64,000 bases of DNA, taken from the NCBI GenBank assembly GCA_038087015.1, contig JASBNA010000052.1:1-64000 (forward strand), read 5' to 3'. The notes beneath the pieces are model-generated. The model was given only the letters and a program-made list of their open reading frames with translations. It ran no database searches and was not told the DNA's origin. How positions within the stretch are numbered: the first letter of the stretch is position 1; every line of letters begins with the position of its first letter. The position numbers and the translations under genes are program-made. Below are positions 38,162-48,573 of the stretch, piece after piece. Source of the stretch: Cerrena zonata (lineage: Eukaryota > Basidiomycota > Agaricomycetes > Polyporales > Cerrenaceae).

Positions 38162-39154
38162 ATGACTACAAGCACGCATAATCATTATAATAAAAGACTT
38201 GCCCATTCTCCGTATACCATACCGGCCAAGCACCAACAACACCAGCACCACCAACAACAACATAATCAACAGCATCAACCACAACACCATCACCCACATA
38301 ATTATCCTCAAAGTCCTCCATCGGTTCAATCACCAGATCAACAACAGCAACCATACTTATCAAGAGAATTTGTTGTTAGAAGGATTTCCGAAGGAGAAAC
38401 CGGAAGATTAAAAGAAGGTTTAAGATGTGAAGCATGTGGTAAAGGATATAAACATATATCTTCATTAGCAAAACATTTATGGGAACATACACCAGAATGG
38501 AATGTTACCAAAAAATTATTAATTTCAAAACATCAACAAGTTCAATTACTAGAAGCTGCTAGTATATTAGTAGGAATGAATGAAAATCCTTCGAATTCGA
38601 GTGTTAAAGATGAAGACTCAAGATACTCATCACCATTTTCACCAAGTAATTCAGCAGAAACAAATGTCACTTCAACCACGCCAACACCTCCAATGAAACC
38701 AATTGATAGTAATGGGAATTTCATATCATATAATGATATAAAAGATGTTGCCAATGCAACAGCAATAAATATGAATTGTAATCAAAATCAGGATTTCCAT
38801 CATCGATTTAGATCAAATTCAATATCACAATATCCACCAACAACGGAAAAATCAATTAATCATACTAATAGTTCAATTAATGGTGGTTATTTAGATTCTC
38901 CGGTAATAATAAATAATTTATCAAATGATAAATCAACCAATCTTGAAATCAAAAATGAAAAATTTAGAGCAAATTCAATTTCTCAAGATGACGATGATGA
39001 TAATTCTGTTGATAATTCTGCTGACGGTGACGAATTATTAAAATCACCTCCTACTCATTCAATTCCCGTGAATAAGGTATTACCTGTTTCCTCCATAATA
39101 ACTTCTCCTCCATCAATTAATAATGAAAATGCTATTGATTCGATCGAAGATTGA
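38162..39154 (+). CDS. Single C2H2 zinc-finger protein (putative transcription regulator)
   Basis: 330 residues. The N-terminal 65 are a His/Gln-rich low-complexity stretch. The core (about 68-140) is well conserved in character: FVVRRISEGETGRLKEGLR, then one C2H2 finger (CEACGKGYKHISSLAKHLWEH, spacing C-x2-C-x12-H-x3-H), then TPEWNVTKKLLISKHQQVQLLEAASILV. The remaining 190 residues are Asn/Ser-rich with an acidic patch and look disordered. I recall the RRISEGETGRLK plus finger plus HTPEWNVTKKLL arrangement from uncharacterised fungal C2H2 proteins, but cannot give a yeast name. A nuclear regulatory role is inference. The poly-His/Gln start should be length-variable. Confidence 0.82.
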   Translation: MTTSTHNHYNKRLAHSPYTIPAKHQQHQHHQQQHNQQHQPQHHHPHNYPQSPPSVQSPDQQQQPYLSREFVVRRISEGETGRLKEGLRCEACGKGYKHISSLAKHLWEHTPEWNVTKKLLISKHQQVQLLEAASILVGMNENPSNSSVKDEDSRYSSPFSPSNSAETNVTSTTPTPPMKPIDSNGNFISYNDIKDVANATAINMNCNQNQDFHHRFRSNSISQYPPTTEKSINHTNSSINGGYLDSPVIINNLSNDKSTNLEIKNEKFRANSISQDDDDDNSVDNSADGDELLKSPPTHSIPVNKVLPVSSIITSPPSINNENAIDSIED

Positions 39155-39981
39155 TTTTAAAAACGGAGAATTCTCTTATTAGTATTCATTATTCACTGAA
39201 AAAACTTGGTTTTTTTGCTTCATTTCTCGTTATATTCTTGTATCTTTGATTTTTTATTCATTTTTAATTCTTAAATTCTCCTCAATTACCATATATATTA
39301 AATAGATTTCAAAATTTAATCCAAATTCCATATATTCGTATGTTTTTCACTAAATTTAGCATAATTTCTGCAATAATTGTAATAATTTTTTTTTTACATA
39401 ATTACCTTCAACCTATTTGTATACATCAGCATTACACTGTCACACTAGACATGCGCTAGACATGCACTAGACATCAACAAGAACCACTAGCTACATGAAT
39501 TGGCTTATCGTTTAACCAAAACGCAAAAAAAAAACAGACAATCGAAAGACAACGGGGTAGTCCCCCCACCAAATCCATCACTATAAAAAAGCCATCATTA
39601 AATCAAAACTTTTACCTACAAAACCTTTTTCTTCAACTAACGAGTCTTTCAAATCAACAATCCTTGTATTTTGACCTGGCTGGATCAGAGGCGAGAGCCT
39701 CACTTCCGATGATCAAACATCCCTTACCTGATGACCCGTTTTGGTGAATCAACTAGGGCAGATCAAATATTGTTGAACCTATTTTATAGGAACGGAAGAG
39801 GAAAATGACTCGAAGAATAAAAAGTGCATCATAGTACATCTAGCTGGACGTTTACTTTAAGTAAACCATACCACGGGTGTCTCCAAGAACACAAACAATT
39901 GTAGAATGTATTATATAACTATTTACAGATTTTTAAATGAACTATTTGCAGATATTTAAGCTAACAACTGAACTACTTCAC
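39155..39981. other. Convergent intergenic region with a GNRA-type hairpin
   Basis: 827 bp between converging genes, long for a convergent gap in this window. 39688-39701 forms a perfect 5-bp hairpin GAGGC-GAGA-GCCTC with a GNRA tetraloop; the surrounding 39660-39760 is less AT-rich than its flanks. A TATA-like ACTATAAAAAA lies at about 39581. It does not match U1-U6, SRP, RNase P or snoRNA signatures that I could test by eye. Confidence 0.4.
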
Positions 39982-40260
39982 TTATTTTTCCAGTTCTTCT
40001 CCTCTGATGATCTCGGGAGCTAATGGTTGAACCGACTCATATTGTTGTTTTAATAATAACTGTTGTTTATGCTCTTCATCATTAGCCTTTTGCTTTTTAT
40101 TAAATTCTTGTTCTTTTTTAGCTTGTATTCTAGCAGCGTCTTTGATGGGCCCTTGTCTTAATGCATCTCTTTCTGCTTGTTGCGAGTAATTGATGAACCA
40201 AAAGGACCCGGCGGCGAAAAGACAACTAGATGCAAAAGTGACTTTGGAAGCAGTGGACAT
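39982..40260 (-). CDS. PET117: Cytochrome c oxidase assembly factor Pet117
   Basis: 92-residue protein starting STASKVTFASSCLFAAGSF, an N-terminal hydrophobic segment (about 7-25), followed by ERDALRQGPIKDAARIQAKK. The QGPIKDA motif and the later PLAPEII end match yeast Pet117. The second half is a charged helix. Pet117 is a mitochondrial inner-membrane/matrix protein that supports Cox15 oligomerisation and heme A synthesis for complex IV. Yeast Pet117 is 107 residues, so the size fits. A triplet-repeat tract lies about 160-300 bp upstream. Confidence 0.88.
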   Translation of the reverse strand: MSTASKVTFASSCLFAAGSFWFINYSQQAERDALRQGPIKDAARIQAKKEQEFNKKQKANDEEHKQQLLLKQQYESVQPLAPEIIRGEELEK

Positions 40261-41614
40261 GGTATACGCTAAAGAAGAGATGTTGGCCTCGAAGTTAGTT
40301 TGATTTTTTTATTTGATCTTCTTCAAAGGCCTGGTGTATGGGTGTACACCCGAAGTGCAGCAAACGCTTACAGTAAAGGGTTAATGCCGTGGACAAGCTA
40401 TCCATACTACCCCAGCAGTATGGCTAGTAGCAGCAGGAGTAGAAATATTAGAAATAGTAATAAGAGCAGGAGTAAGTGCAGTATTAGGAGTAGGAGTCGT
40501 AGGAGTCGTAGGAGTTGTAGGAATGGCAAGAACAGTAGTAAGAGCAGTAGTAAAGCAGGTAAATGGTAAGAGAATATGATCAATAGAATAGTAAGAGAAA
40601 CAAAGTAGCAGGAGAGTTACAGTAGTATGGGTACTGTAATAAAGAATAGCTATATGTTAATGTACGGGGGTTCTCTATAAGGTTCGTTCCTAGAAATCCC
40701 GAGAATTTCAATCGAATTAAGCCAACATCCTTCCAAGTATCTTATTCCTAGAATAGAGTAAGTAGCCCGCTGCTGGTCAATTGAACGGCAGTGATCCATT
40801 AAACCAAGTATCACAAATCCCCGTCAAGGATATCTTGGTCTAAGGAGCCAATTATCCCAAATCTCTCTTTGAGTTACGTACGGCTTATAGAGTCCAAAGA
40901 TAACATCCCCAATAGTCAGCATATTTTTTACATCCCACGTTATTCGCTGCCCAACCACCATCTTCACCAGATCTCTCCAACTACCCCATCCACCAACTTG
41001 TTTATCCAGTTCTCAGCTTACTGTTTGGCATTCCCATAGTGTTTGACTGGGTATAAGTGAGGGTGCGTGAGGCACAAAAAAAGGAAAATTAGAACAAAAA
41101 CAACTGAGTGTCAGCGTGAACAAAATCCCTTTAATAAATTCTTGTTGATTAGATTCAAAAGTCGGTTGAGTGTGTTCATTTGCTCAATTTGATATTGGTA
41201 AGGAAATAAGAGTTAACGGACGAGAACTTATTCATCCAAAAAAAAAGGTTGGAAAACTGTTATTAAAACAATACTAAAAGAAGACCAAAAAAAAAAAACC
41301 CAATTATAATTTGTCATTTCTCCTGCTTTACCGTTACTTTAATTGCATTTAAGTATTTGATTTTCTTTCTTTGGACCTTGGTTGGTTTAAGTCAATATTA
41401 ATTACTAGTATGTATTATCAAGATACTTTTTTCTTTTAATTGTCGTTTCTAGTTACCTTTTTTCGGGGTTGATTCAAAGGTTTGCTCGATTTTCGTAATC
41501 ATCATTAACTCTAGTTAAAGTCATGAATACTTTCCAGGATTCAATTTACTAACCAGTTATTTAGTTTTATGTGTCAAGTCTTGATTATACTTTTAGCTTA
41601 AATTATTATTTCCA
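40261..41614. other. Divergent promoter region PET117/cyclin gene
   Basis: About 1.35 kb. It holds the AGN triplet tract (40424-40559) and, before the cyclin gene, a long AT-rich leader with A runs near 41240 and 41288 and T-rich patches to 41600. An 89-codon frame through the triplet tract is an artefact of Ser/Arg codons. No RNA gene is recognised. Confidence 0.5.
40424..40559. repeat. Degenerate AGN trinucleotide repeat tract
   Basis: About 135 bp made almost only of AGT, AGC, AGG, AGA, AAT and GTA triplets in changing order. It is a decayed triplet repeat in the PET117 promoter. Confidence 0.8.
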
Positions 41615-43546
41615 ATGAGTTCACAATTTAATGATCCGGATCCCAACGAATTCAGATCTTCCGATAACGTTGAAAGCTCGAATCAATCGTCATCATTAGC
41701 ATCATCGTCATCATCTTTCAATCCAAAACAAACTAAGATATCTAATTTGACTAAAAATTTACTTTCAACAAAATCTAATATAGAACAAGAGACTCAAGAT
41801 TCTCAAGCTGCTTCACATAATCAAGTTCCAAATAATCCACCTAGTTATGACACTCTTGTATCGACTTCTCATAATGAAAATACTCATTTGGGCAGTGGTG
41901 GCGAGATGAATCAAAGCGGTCATTACTATTACCCAAATCGTCAAAGTTATAATTCGCAATTTGTTGCATCAACAAGTGATTCAATGAATTATATTCCCAC
42001 CGGTCACCATACGCCAAATGCAATCAGCTCCTCATACTCTTCAAATCATTCATATAACACTCCTCATTCATACAATGCATCAACTAATAATTTCGTGCCC
42101 CAGAATCAATTAGCACAACAACAACAGCAACAAAATTTCACTGGAAGCTATAAACCAAATGGAATGATGGCTCATGCAATCCCAACAACCAATGTTTCTA
42201 TGGACTCTGCTAACTCTTTTAATTCTTCATCGCTTCATAAAATATATTCTCATCAAAATGCTTCGCAAGGTGACCAATTTAATCAACAATATTCTAAAAC
42301 AAATCAACTTAATTTCCCTCAACAAAGATATCAACCAAATTCATTACCAAATAATAATGGTGGTAATTCATTTGGATCGTTTAATTCTTTCCAACAGTCG
42401 TCAAATCCTAAAAATAAACCAATGTCAAATCAAACTCCCATATACCAATATTCTAAATCCCAATCCGATTCTTCTTCTTCGATACCTGATCATAACTCAA
42501 GGCCTTCTTCATATATACCAAGTGAACCTGATCATTATATGACTTATAAAGAATTCCTACATAGTTTATCGATTAAAGATTCTGAAGCGGCGGCGGCTGC
42601 GGCGGCTAATTCATCAAATAATGAATCGAATGATTCTATTCACGATGAACATCTCAATATTGTTGATTATCCTGTAAATGATTTAATATTAATGTTATCG
42701 TGTTTATTAAGTAAAATAATCGAAGCCAATGATAAATTACATCCCAATCATTTCGATAATACAATTGCAATTAGACAAAAATATAAAGAGGAGAAAAAAT
42801 TACGTAAATTAGAGAAAGAAAATCGTCGACGTCAAAGAGGTTCAACTGGAGATGATGCTATTAACGTCGATGATAGTATATCAGTTGACGCTAACTCAGA
42901 CATTGACATTGAAGAAGATGATGCTGATGAAGAGGAAGAAGATGAAATGAAGAATAAATATTTGGCTAACGTATTAGCATTTCATGGTACTAATGTTCCA
43001 GGAATATCATTACATGCATATTTGGCTAGGGTTCTTAAATATTGTCCCGTTACAAATGAAGTTTTCTTATCATTATTAGTTTATTTTGATAGAATAGCTA
43101 AAAAGGCAAATAATTTAAAGCTGAAAAAGAAAAAACAAGAAGAAGAAGGTAATAAAAATGAAGATATTGATGATGAATCAGAACAATTATTTGTAATGGA
43201 TTCATATAACATACACCGTTTAATTATATCAGGTATCACGGTTAGTTCCAAATTCTTCAGTGATATTTTCTATAAAAATTTAAGATATGCTAAAGTTGGT
43301 GGATTACCATTAGAAGAATTAAATTACCTAGAATTACAATTTTTATTATTACTTGACTTTAAATTAATGATTTCAGTGGAAGATTTACAAAATTACGGTG
43401 ATTTGCTATTGAAATTTTGGAAACGTGAACAACTAACCAACGAATTAGTTAGTGGCACCCAAGAATCCCATTCACAAAGTGAAACACCAAATCAAAATCA
43501 AGGTCAAACCCAAACACAGTCCCAATTAGTCTCATCAAATGAATAG
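41615..43546 (+). CDS. Pho80-type cyclin, Pcl6/Pcl7-like
   Basis: 643 residues. The N-terminal 310 are Ser/Asn/Gln-rich and disordered. The cyclin region starts at about 345 (HLNIVDYPVNDLILMLSCLLSKIIEANDK), is split by a charged insert of about 70 residues, and continues with HGTNVPGISLHAYLARVLKYCPVTNEVFLSLLVYFDRI and YNIHRLIISGITVSSKFFSDIFYKNLRYAKVGGLPLEELNYLELQFLLLLDFKL. The last block is nearly diagnostic for Pcl6/Pcl7 partners of the Pho85 kinase, which act in glycogen and phosphate-related control. A Gln-rich tail ends the protein. I cannot decide between Pcl6 and Pcl7, which may be unduplicated in this lineage. Confidence 0.88.
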   Translation: MSSQFNDPDPNEFRSSDNVESSNQSSSLASSSSSFNPKQTKISNLTKNLLSTKSNIEQETQDSQAASHNQVPNNPPSYDTLVSTSHNENTHLGSGGEMNQSGHYYYPNRQSYNSQFVASTSDSMNYIPTGHHTPNAISSSYSSNHSYNTPHSYNASTNNFVPQNQLAQQQQQQNFTGSYKPNGMMAHAIPTTNVSMDSANSFNSSSLHKIYSHQNASQGDQFNQQYSKTNQLNFPQQRYQPNSLPNNNGGNSFGSFNSFQQSSNPKNKPMSNQTPIYQYSKSQSDSSSSIPDHNSRPSSYIPSEPDHYMTYKEFLHSLSIKDSEAAAAAAANSSNNESNDSIHDEHLNIVDYPVNDLILMLSCLLSKIIEANDKLHPNHFDNTIAIRQKYKEEKKLRKLEKENRRRQRGSTGDDAINVDDSISVDANSDIDIEEDDADEEEEDEMKNKYLANVLAFHGTNVPGISLHAYLARVLKYCPVTNEVFLSLLVYFDRIAKKANNLKLKKKKQEEEGNKNEDIDDESEQLFVMDSYNIHRLIISGITVSSKFFSDIFYKNLRYAKVGGLPLEELNYLELQFLLLLDFKLMISVEDLQNYGDLLLKFWKREQLTNELVSGTQESHSQSETPNQNQGQTQTQSQLVSSNE

Positions 43547-45432
43547 AAACCAGTACATCTTGCAAGATTCTCACCCGCTTAGCAAGACCCTTTGTTCTGA
43601 AGTTTGAAACATAAACATAGCACTCTTGTCTCAGTATTAACCCAATATGTCTTAGTATCAATATGTCTCAGTAGTTGTTCAACATTTGTCCCAGTATTTA
43701 ATTTTCAATTCTTCTCTCATTTTTTAATCATTGGATCCATGATCTGATGGTAATTTTTAAATTAATAATTTCAATAAAATAATTTCAATAAAATAATTTC
43801 AATAAAATAATTTTAATAAAATAATTTTACGTCATAAATCATTAGTAAGAATTATATGAGAACGGCTTAGAGATTGTTGATAACAGCATCATATTATAAA
43901 TATAAAACTGTATATCAGAAAAGGTTATTATACTTTCTAATCTGCCTAGAAAAAACGTAATCTTTGACAATTAGGCAATTGACAAATTAGTTAAAGAAGG
44001 GACTACAAGTAGACCTTGACAATAGAAATGACAAGTACGGCATTGAAGTTTAGCAATACTGGTTGCTCATCCCTGAAAACAAACCAGTAGCTCTTCAATG
44101 ATGAGTATGGATACTTCCAATGCAATCCTTCCAATGCAATATCTTCAATGGAATATCAAGCGTACCTAGCGAAGGGGTAGTCAATAATCAAACCAACTCA
44201 ACTGCCAGTTACAACAACAAAAAAAAAAAAGGATTGAAACAGTTTGAGGATCTTGCAAAACTTTTTTAGAAGACAATAAATCTAACAATAACCCTTACAA
44301 TGCTCATACTCAAACAATCATCAGCAATTTGAACCTGTCTTGTGAGTGTTAACTGAAGTCAGAGCTAGAAAATAATCAAAATTTAGAGGCTGTCTGTACT
44401 CATGGCGAAGTGATTTGATATGATTTTCAACTAAGAGAGCTAGACCCTTTACCTGAGGTAAGAATAAACTACTGCAAAAAAACAAACATACAGAAGAAAA
44501 TACAGTGAGGGTCTGGCCCACTATTTCGTTTTGGCTAAACAATAGCAGAACAATAGCATAACAAAAGCAGGGTATTGTTTGAATCTCCATTGAACCCTCA
44601 ATACAGTTTTTAGTACCTACTTACCCAAACCAGATGTAATAGAAGGAAAATTCCCCTTCCTTTAAGAATTCCTACTGCAATTGCCGTCTGCAACTCGGGC
44701 ATTCTCTAAATGGTAGTTGTACCAAGTAAATCTAATAATGAGAGTCTATATTGTTCGAAATCGAATCAAAACCTTAACAGCTTCTAAGCAAAAAAGCAAA
44801 GAACTTGCAAAGCAAGAAGAAAAGGAAGAAAAGCAAGGACATCCAAAAGAAACCAATCGAAAAATAAAAGAGGCTGGTTTCAGTTTAGACTTTCCCTTTG
44901 GTTAATCCCATCGATTTACATTGAGTTATTTATATATGGATTTTGCCTCTTCGATGTCCTTCCCAACGTTGTTCAGATTGATTTTGGTTTTCCCAAGGAG
45001 AAACATATACTTAACCGGGCTGCATTGGTTCCTAGTACCTTCTAAACCTAATTCCATTTGTTACCCTTTCATAATACCTACTCGAGTCTTATTCCTTTTT
45101 TATAAAACCTTCGAGTTCTCCTGATTCTTGTTTTTTTTTTTTTTTTTTTTGTTCTCTTTTACTTGTTTGTTAGATTTGCTTTATCTTATACATACCTTAG
45201 AATACCCACATCCTTGCAGGTGTATCATCTTTAGCCTTTGCTGGAAATAAATCTATTGGCTGAAAGAAAATTTGTCTTAAAAGCCGGTTCCATTTTTTTT
45301 TCGTGCTGCATTGCCGTTTTCTCCTGGGGTATAGCACCAGTGAGATCTTTTTAGTGAAATTTTTTTCATTTTTTACATTTTCTTTAGCTTTCAATTCATT
45401 TTTCAAATCGAATAATATCTTCTGCTCAAGAG
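43547..45432. other. Long intergenic region upstream of the RTA1-family gene
   Basis: 1.9 kb, the longest gene-poor stretch in the window. It contains the 14-bp tandem repeat at 43762-43829, several short ORFs without protein character, a T run at about 45130-45150 and a T-rich leader before 45433. No tRNA, LTR or snRNA is recognised. It may be an extended promoter of a regulated membrane-protein gene. Confidence 0.45.
43762..43829. repeat. 14-bp AT-rich tandem repeat, about 4.5 copies
   Basis: Consecutive copies of AAAATAATTTCAAT, the last ones with T for C. Located about 215-285 bp past the cyclin stop codon. Confidence 0.85.
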
Positions 45433-47382
45433 ATGGGTACCTGGGTGGCTCTGAGCATGCCCACCCTGACCTCTTTGACTTCTATTGCCAGTACTCATGC
45501 ATCTGCTTTACAATCTTCTTTAAGCGTGGCTTCGGAAATTGCGGCAACTGCTACAGCAAAAGCTACCTTGTATAGTGCTTCTGAAGTTATTAGAGGAGCA
45601 CAGGCATCTTTGACGGTTATTAGTAACCAAGGGTACTTACAAACAGCTACTGCTACTCAAGAATTTCCTCAAGTGACTCAAGCAATCTTCAATGCTACTC
45701 TTAATCTAGAAGAATTGGCTTGGAGTAAAAACTTATATGATGCTAGTTTAAGTAAAACTGCCAACTGGATATTCACTGCAGTTTTTATATTTGCCTTTGT
45801 TTGTCATACTGGTCTTATGCTTTATTCAAGATTTTGGTATTTTGGTATTGCTTTCTTTTGTGGTAGTGGATTGGAATTAGCTGGTTATTTAGCAAGAGCT
45901 TTATCGGTACATGATTGGACTAATGACGACAAGTTTTTCTGTCAGATCATCAGTTTAACTATTGCTCCAGCTTTTATAATGGGTGGTATCTACTACTTAT
46001 TAGCCCAATTTTTAATTTTATATGGTCGACAGTATTCTATATTAAAACCTATGTGGTTTTCTTATATTTTCATTTTTTGTGATGTTGCCAGTTTAGTGAT
46101 TCAAGCTGTTGGTGGTGCAATGGCTGCAACTGCTATACAAGATTATGAATCAACCGATTCTGGTACCCATGTAATGGTTGCTGGTATTGCTTTCCAAGTT
46201 TTTTCAATGTCATTATTTTTAGTTTTATTATTCCATTTCCTTTTCAAAATTTATTTTAGAGCAAATCCAAATATTAAATTTTCTTTTGGAAGATTATTCC
46301 ACTTATTCTTAGTGACTCCAAAAGGTAAGGCTTTACATCAACAGTTAGATCCTTATTATAATCCAAATTATCAAAGTGTGAGAAGTCGTAAATTGGTACA
46401 TTATGGTCCTATTGTCTTATTGGTTTCAGTAGCTTTTGTCTATGTTAGATGTGTTTATAGAGTAGTTGAACTTGCTCAAGGTTGGACTGGTTATTTAATC
46501 ACTCATGAAGCTTTTGTTATGACTTTAGATGCCTTAATGATTTTCTTTACTTGTATTACTTTGGTTATATTCCATCCAGTATTCTTAATTGGTAGACATG
46601 CTCATCTTTCAATGTCGGTCATTAAGAAAAGATTGGACTTGGAAGCCGCTGGTTCGGACTCTGATAATAAATCAATTACAAGAGTCGATTCGGAAAATTT
46701 TTATGATACAAAACAAAGAGCATCAGAAGAAGTGGATACTTCCTATGATAGTCCTAAAAGTGGTGGTGGTTTTATAGCCACTGAAAAGAAGACTCCCGGG
46801 GAACCTGAGATTCAATCTTTGAGATCTTCAAGTTCAGGCTCAAAACGTTTATCTTCTCCAACTGATGAAAAGGGCGGTATTTTCGAAGATCCTTCCAAAG
46901 AAATAGAGCCCCAATCGAAAGAAGTCACTGAAGATATAAACCCTAGTGAGGTTAAGGAAACTCTACCCCAAGGATTCACTCCAGTTGAAAATACAGAATC
47001 AGAAGGGGTAGTACCTGAACCTGCTGAAACTCCAAAAGAAGCTGCCGAAGAACCATCTACACAAGAAGCTGAAGAGCCGGCTGCAAAAGAAGTTACTGAA
47101 GAACCGGCTGCAAAATTAGTTACTGAAGAACCGGCTGCAAAAGAAGCTGCTAACGAACCAGCTGAACAACTTAAAGAAGAAACAGTTGTTCAAGAAGCAG
47201 TGTCACCAGAGCAAGCAGCACAAGAAGAAGAATCAGATATCTCCCACCAAACCATTTTGTCAGTGGTGGAAAGCTACGACGATCCAAATGTCATGATTGC
47301 CAAAGAACAAGACCAACCGGATAGTGTTGTGGAAGATGCGAAGGAAGAAAACAAAGACTCCAACACTTCTACTCAAACATAA
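45433..47382 (+). CDS. RTA1-family lipid-translocating/stress membrane protein with repeat-bearing tail
   Basis: 649 residues. An N-terminal, probably extracellular part (1-100) is Ser/Thr/Ala-rich with one or two N-glycosylation sites (NAT). Seven hydrophobic segments follow between about 108 and 390, with RTA1-family blocks such as GLELAGYLARALS, LTIAPAFIMGGIYYLLAQFILIYGR-like, FIFCDVASLVIQAVGGAMAA and FRCVYR-like YVRCVYRVVELAQGW. The family (yeast Rsb1, Rta1, Candida Rta2) is linked to sphingoid-base release and azole tolerance at the plasma membrane. The cytosolic tail of about 250 residues is Glu/Ser/Pro-rich and includes three EEPAAKEVT-type repeats, much longer than in Rsb1. Confidence 0.9.
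   Translation: MGTWVALSMPTLTSLTSIASTHASALQSSLSVASEIAATATAKATLYSASEVIRGAQASLTVISNQGYLQTATATQEFPQVTQAIFNATLNLEELAWSKNLYDASLSKTANWIFTAVFIFAFVCHTGLMLYSRFWYFGIAFFCGSGLELAGYLARALSVHDWTNDDKFFCQIISLTIAPAFIMGGIYYLLAQFLILYGRQYSILKPMWFSYIFIFCDVASLVIQAVGGAMAATAIQDYESTDSGTHVMVAGIAFQVFSMSLFLVLLFHFLFKIYFRANPNIKFSFGRLFHLFLVTPKGKALHQQLDPYYNPNYQSVRSRKLVHYGPIVLLVSVAFVYVRCVYRVVELAQGWTGYLITHEAFVMTLDALMIFFTCITLVIFHPVFLIGRHAHLSMSVIKKRLDLEAAGSDSDNKSITRVDSENFYDTKQRASEEVDTSYDSPKSGGGFIATEKKTPGEPEIQSLRSSSSGSKRLSSPTDEKGGIFEDPSKEIEPQSKEVTEDINPSEVKETLPQGFTPVENTESEGVVPEPAETPKEAAEEPSTQEAEEPAAKEVTEEPAAKLVTEEPAAKEAANEPAEQLKEETVVQEAVSPEQAAQEEESDISHQTILSVVESYDDPNVMIAKEQDQPDSVVEDAKEENKDSNTSTQT
47071..47151 (+). repeat. 27-bp in-frame tandem repeat, 3 copies
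   Basis: Three copies of a 27-bp unit encoding EEPAAKEVT with small changes (one copy has LVT, the last EAA), plus decayed flanking units, in the tail of the RTA1-family protein. Confidence 0.9.
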
Positions 47383-47873
47383 TCCTACATTTTTTTAAAT
47401 TTCTCCAACGTATTCTTAATTTTTTTTCTTTATTTCAAGTGAAATAACTTACAATAATTCAGTTTTGAAATGATTCAAAAGACAAAAATTCAAAAAAAAA
47501 AAAAAAAAACGAACCTTCAAACTAACGATTGTAATTTTTTGTGGTGTTTAATTAGTATACTTTAATTAAAAATATTCCTTTGTATTTATAATTTGTAATT
47601 TGCAACCTTACTTAATTGCAAATCCAGTTGACATAACCTTTTGCAACGAACAAACGCGTCAAAATTTTGTGTCCATTCTACCTATTTAAGCCACTGGCAT
47701 GCTTTACTGTAGCACGTCACCTAAAACTACACTATTGATTTTGGCGGGTTAACGAAGTAGCGTTAACAAAACAAGTAAAATTATCATATTAATTATAAAA
47801 GGGAGGAACAAGAAGTAAAGAAAACTCTTAGAAATGCATATTGTAGTTTAGGTTGATCACCAGGTAGAGCATG
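47383..47873. other. Convergent intergenic region
   Basis: AT-rich 3' flank of the RTA1-family gene with an 18-A run near 47494. It contains one ACGCGT at 47654-47659. No gene is seen. Confidence 0.45.
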
Positions 47874-48080
47874 TTAATGCTTTGCTCTGGGTATCCATTC
47901 AGGAGCATTCTTCACACAGTATGCAGAAGAGCAACCACAAGGTTTGATCTTAGTAAGGTCTGTATGTGAGTCATGAACTATTAGACACGGGTGATATGGA
48001 GGAACAGTTTGTGGTTCCTCACTTTTGGCCGGTGGGATATAGACACTTTGCTTGAGTTGAGTTAATTTAGTAGACTCCAT
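47874..48080 (-). CDS. Possible small protein with C-x-C-x5-C motif
   Basis: 68-residue ORF with an ATG start. The sequence is not low-complexity and contains PPYHPCLIVHDSHTDL and KPCGCSSAYCVKNAPEWIP, which look like a small folded domain with clustered Cys, Trp and Pro. No hydrophobic segment is present. It stands alone, 500 bp from each neighbour, so it has room for its own promoter. I do not recognise a family, and coding is not proven. Confidence 0.45.
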   Translation of the reverse strand: MESTKLTQLKQSVYIPPAKSEEPQTVPPYHPCLIVHDSHTDLTKIKPCGCSSAYCVKNAPEWIPRAKH

Positions 48081-48573
48081 AACTAAAGAATATAATTATA
48101 AGTTGTAGCCAATCATCTAGGAAAATAAAACGGATCACTTGTCATATTTATACTTTTGTTTCAATTAAGAAATCAGGATTAAACCCTTGCAAGCAAAAAA
48201 AACTCTGGAACCAATTTCAAATTTGCGATCTTTAGCGGACTGATAAGCAAACCTTTCTTTTAGCAGCATCTTTTCTTTTCTTTATCTTTGTTTTATTCAG
48301 CCAGCCTTGTGCCGCAGCACCTTCCGTAGGACCCTTTATATCTTTTACAAGCTCAAATCTCCAGTTATCGGTAATGCTTTCTCAGACCTGAGCATCATCT
48401 CTTGCAATCCCTCTAGCATCAACAGCATTAAAAGCCTGTAAAATCCAGAAAGCCCGTTCCTAGTCTTGATTGTACGGGTGCCACATCCCGATTTCGCGGG
48501 ATGACGTTCCCGATTATTTCCTTTCCTTTTTTTTAGCAGTCAATCCTGATTTGTATGCCGCTCCTCGCTATCG
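48081..48573. other. Intergenic region between the small ORF and ZIP4
   Basis: Promoter side of the small ORF and 3' flank of ZIP4. A 6-bp hairpin ATCCCG-ATTTCG-CGGGAT lies at about 48487-48504. No gene is supported. Confidence 0.4.

Noticed and set aside
40300..40569. 89-codon frame with Ser/Arg-rich product
   Set aside because: It follows the AGN triplet tract and has no ATG at its beginning; probably an artefact.
47654..47659. ACGCGT as an MCB site
   Set aside because: No cell-cycle gene is adjacent; a six-base palindrome occurs by chance. The one near 37465 was left out for the same reason.
48487..48504. Hairpin ATCCCG-ATTTCG-CGGGAT as a terminator
   Set aside because: Intrinsic hairpin terminators are not used by yeast Pol II; a 6-bp stem is expected by chance at this scale.
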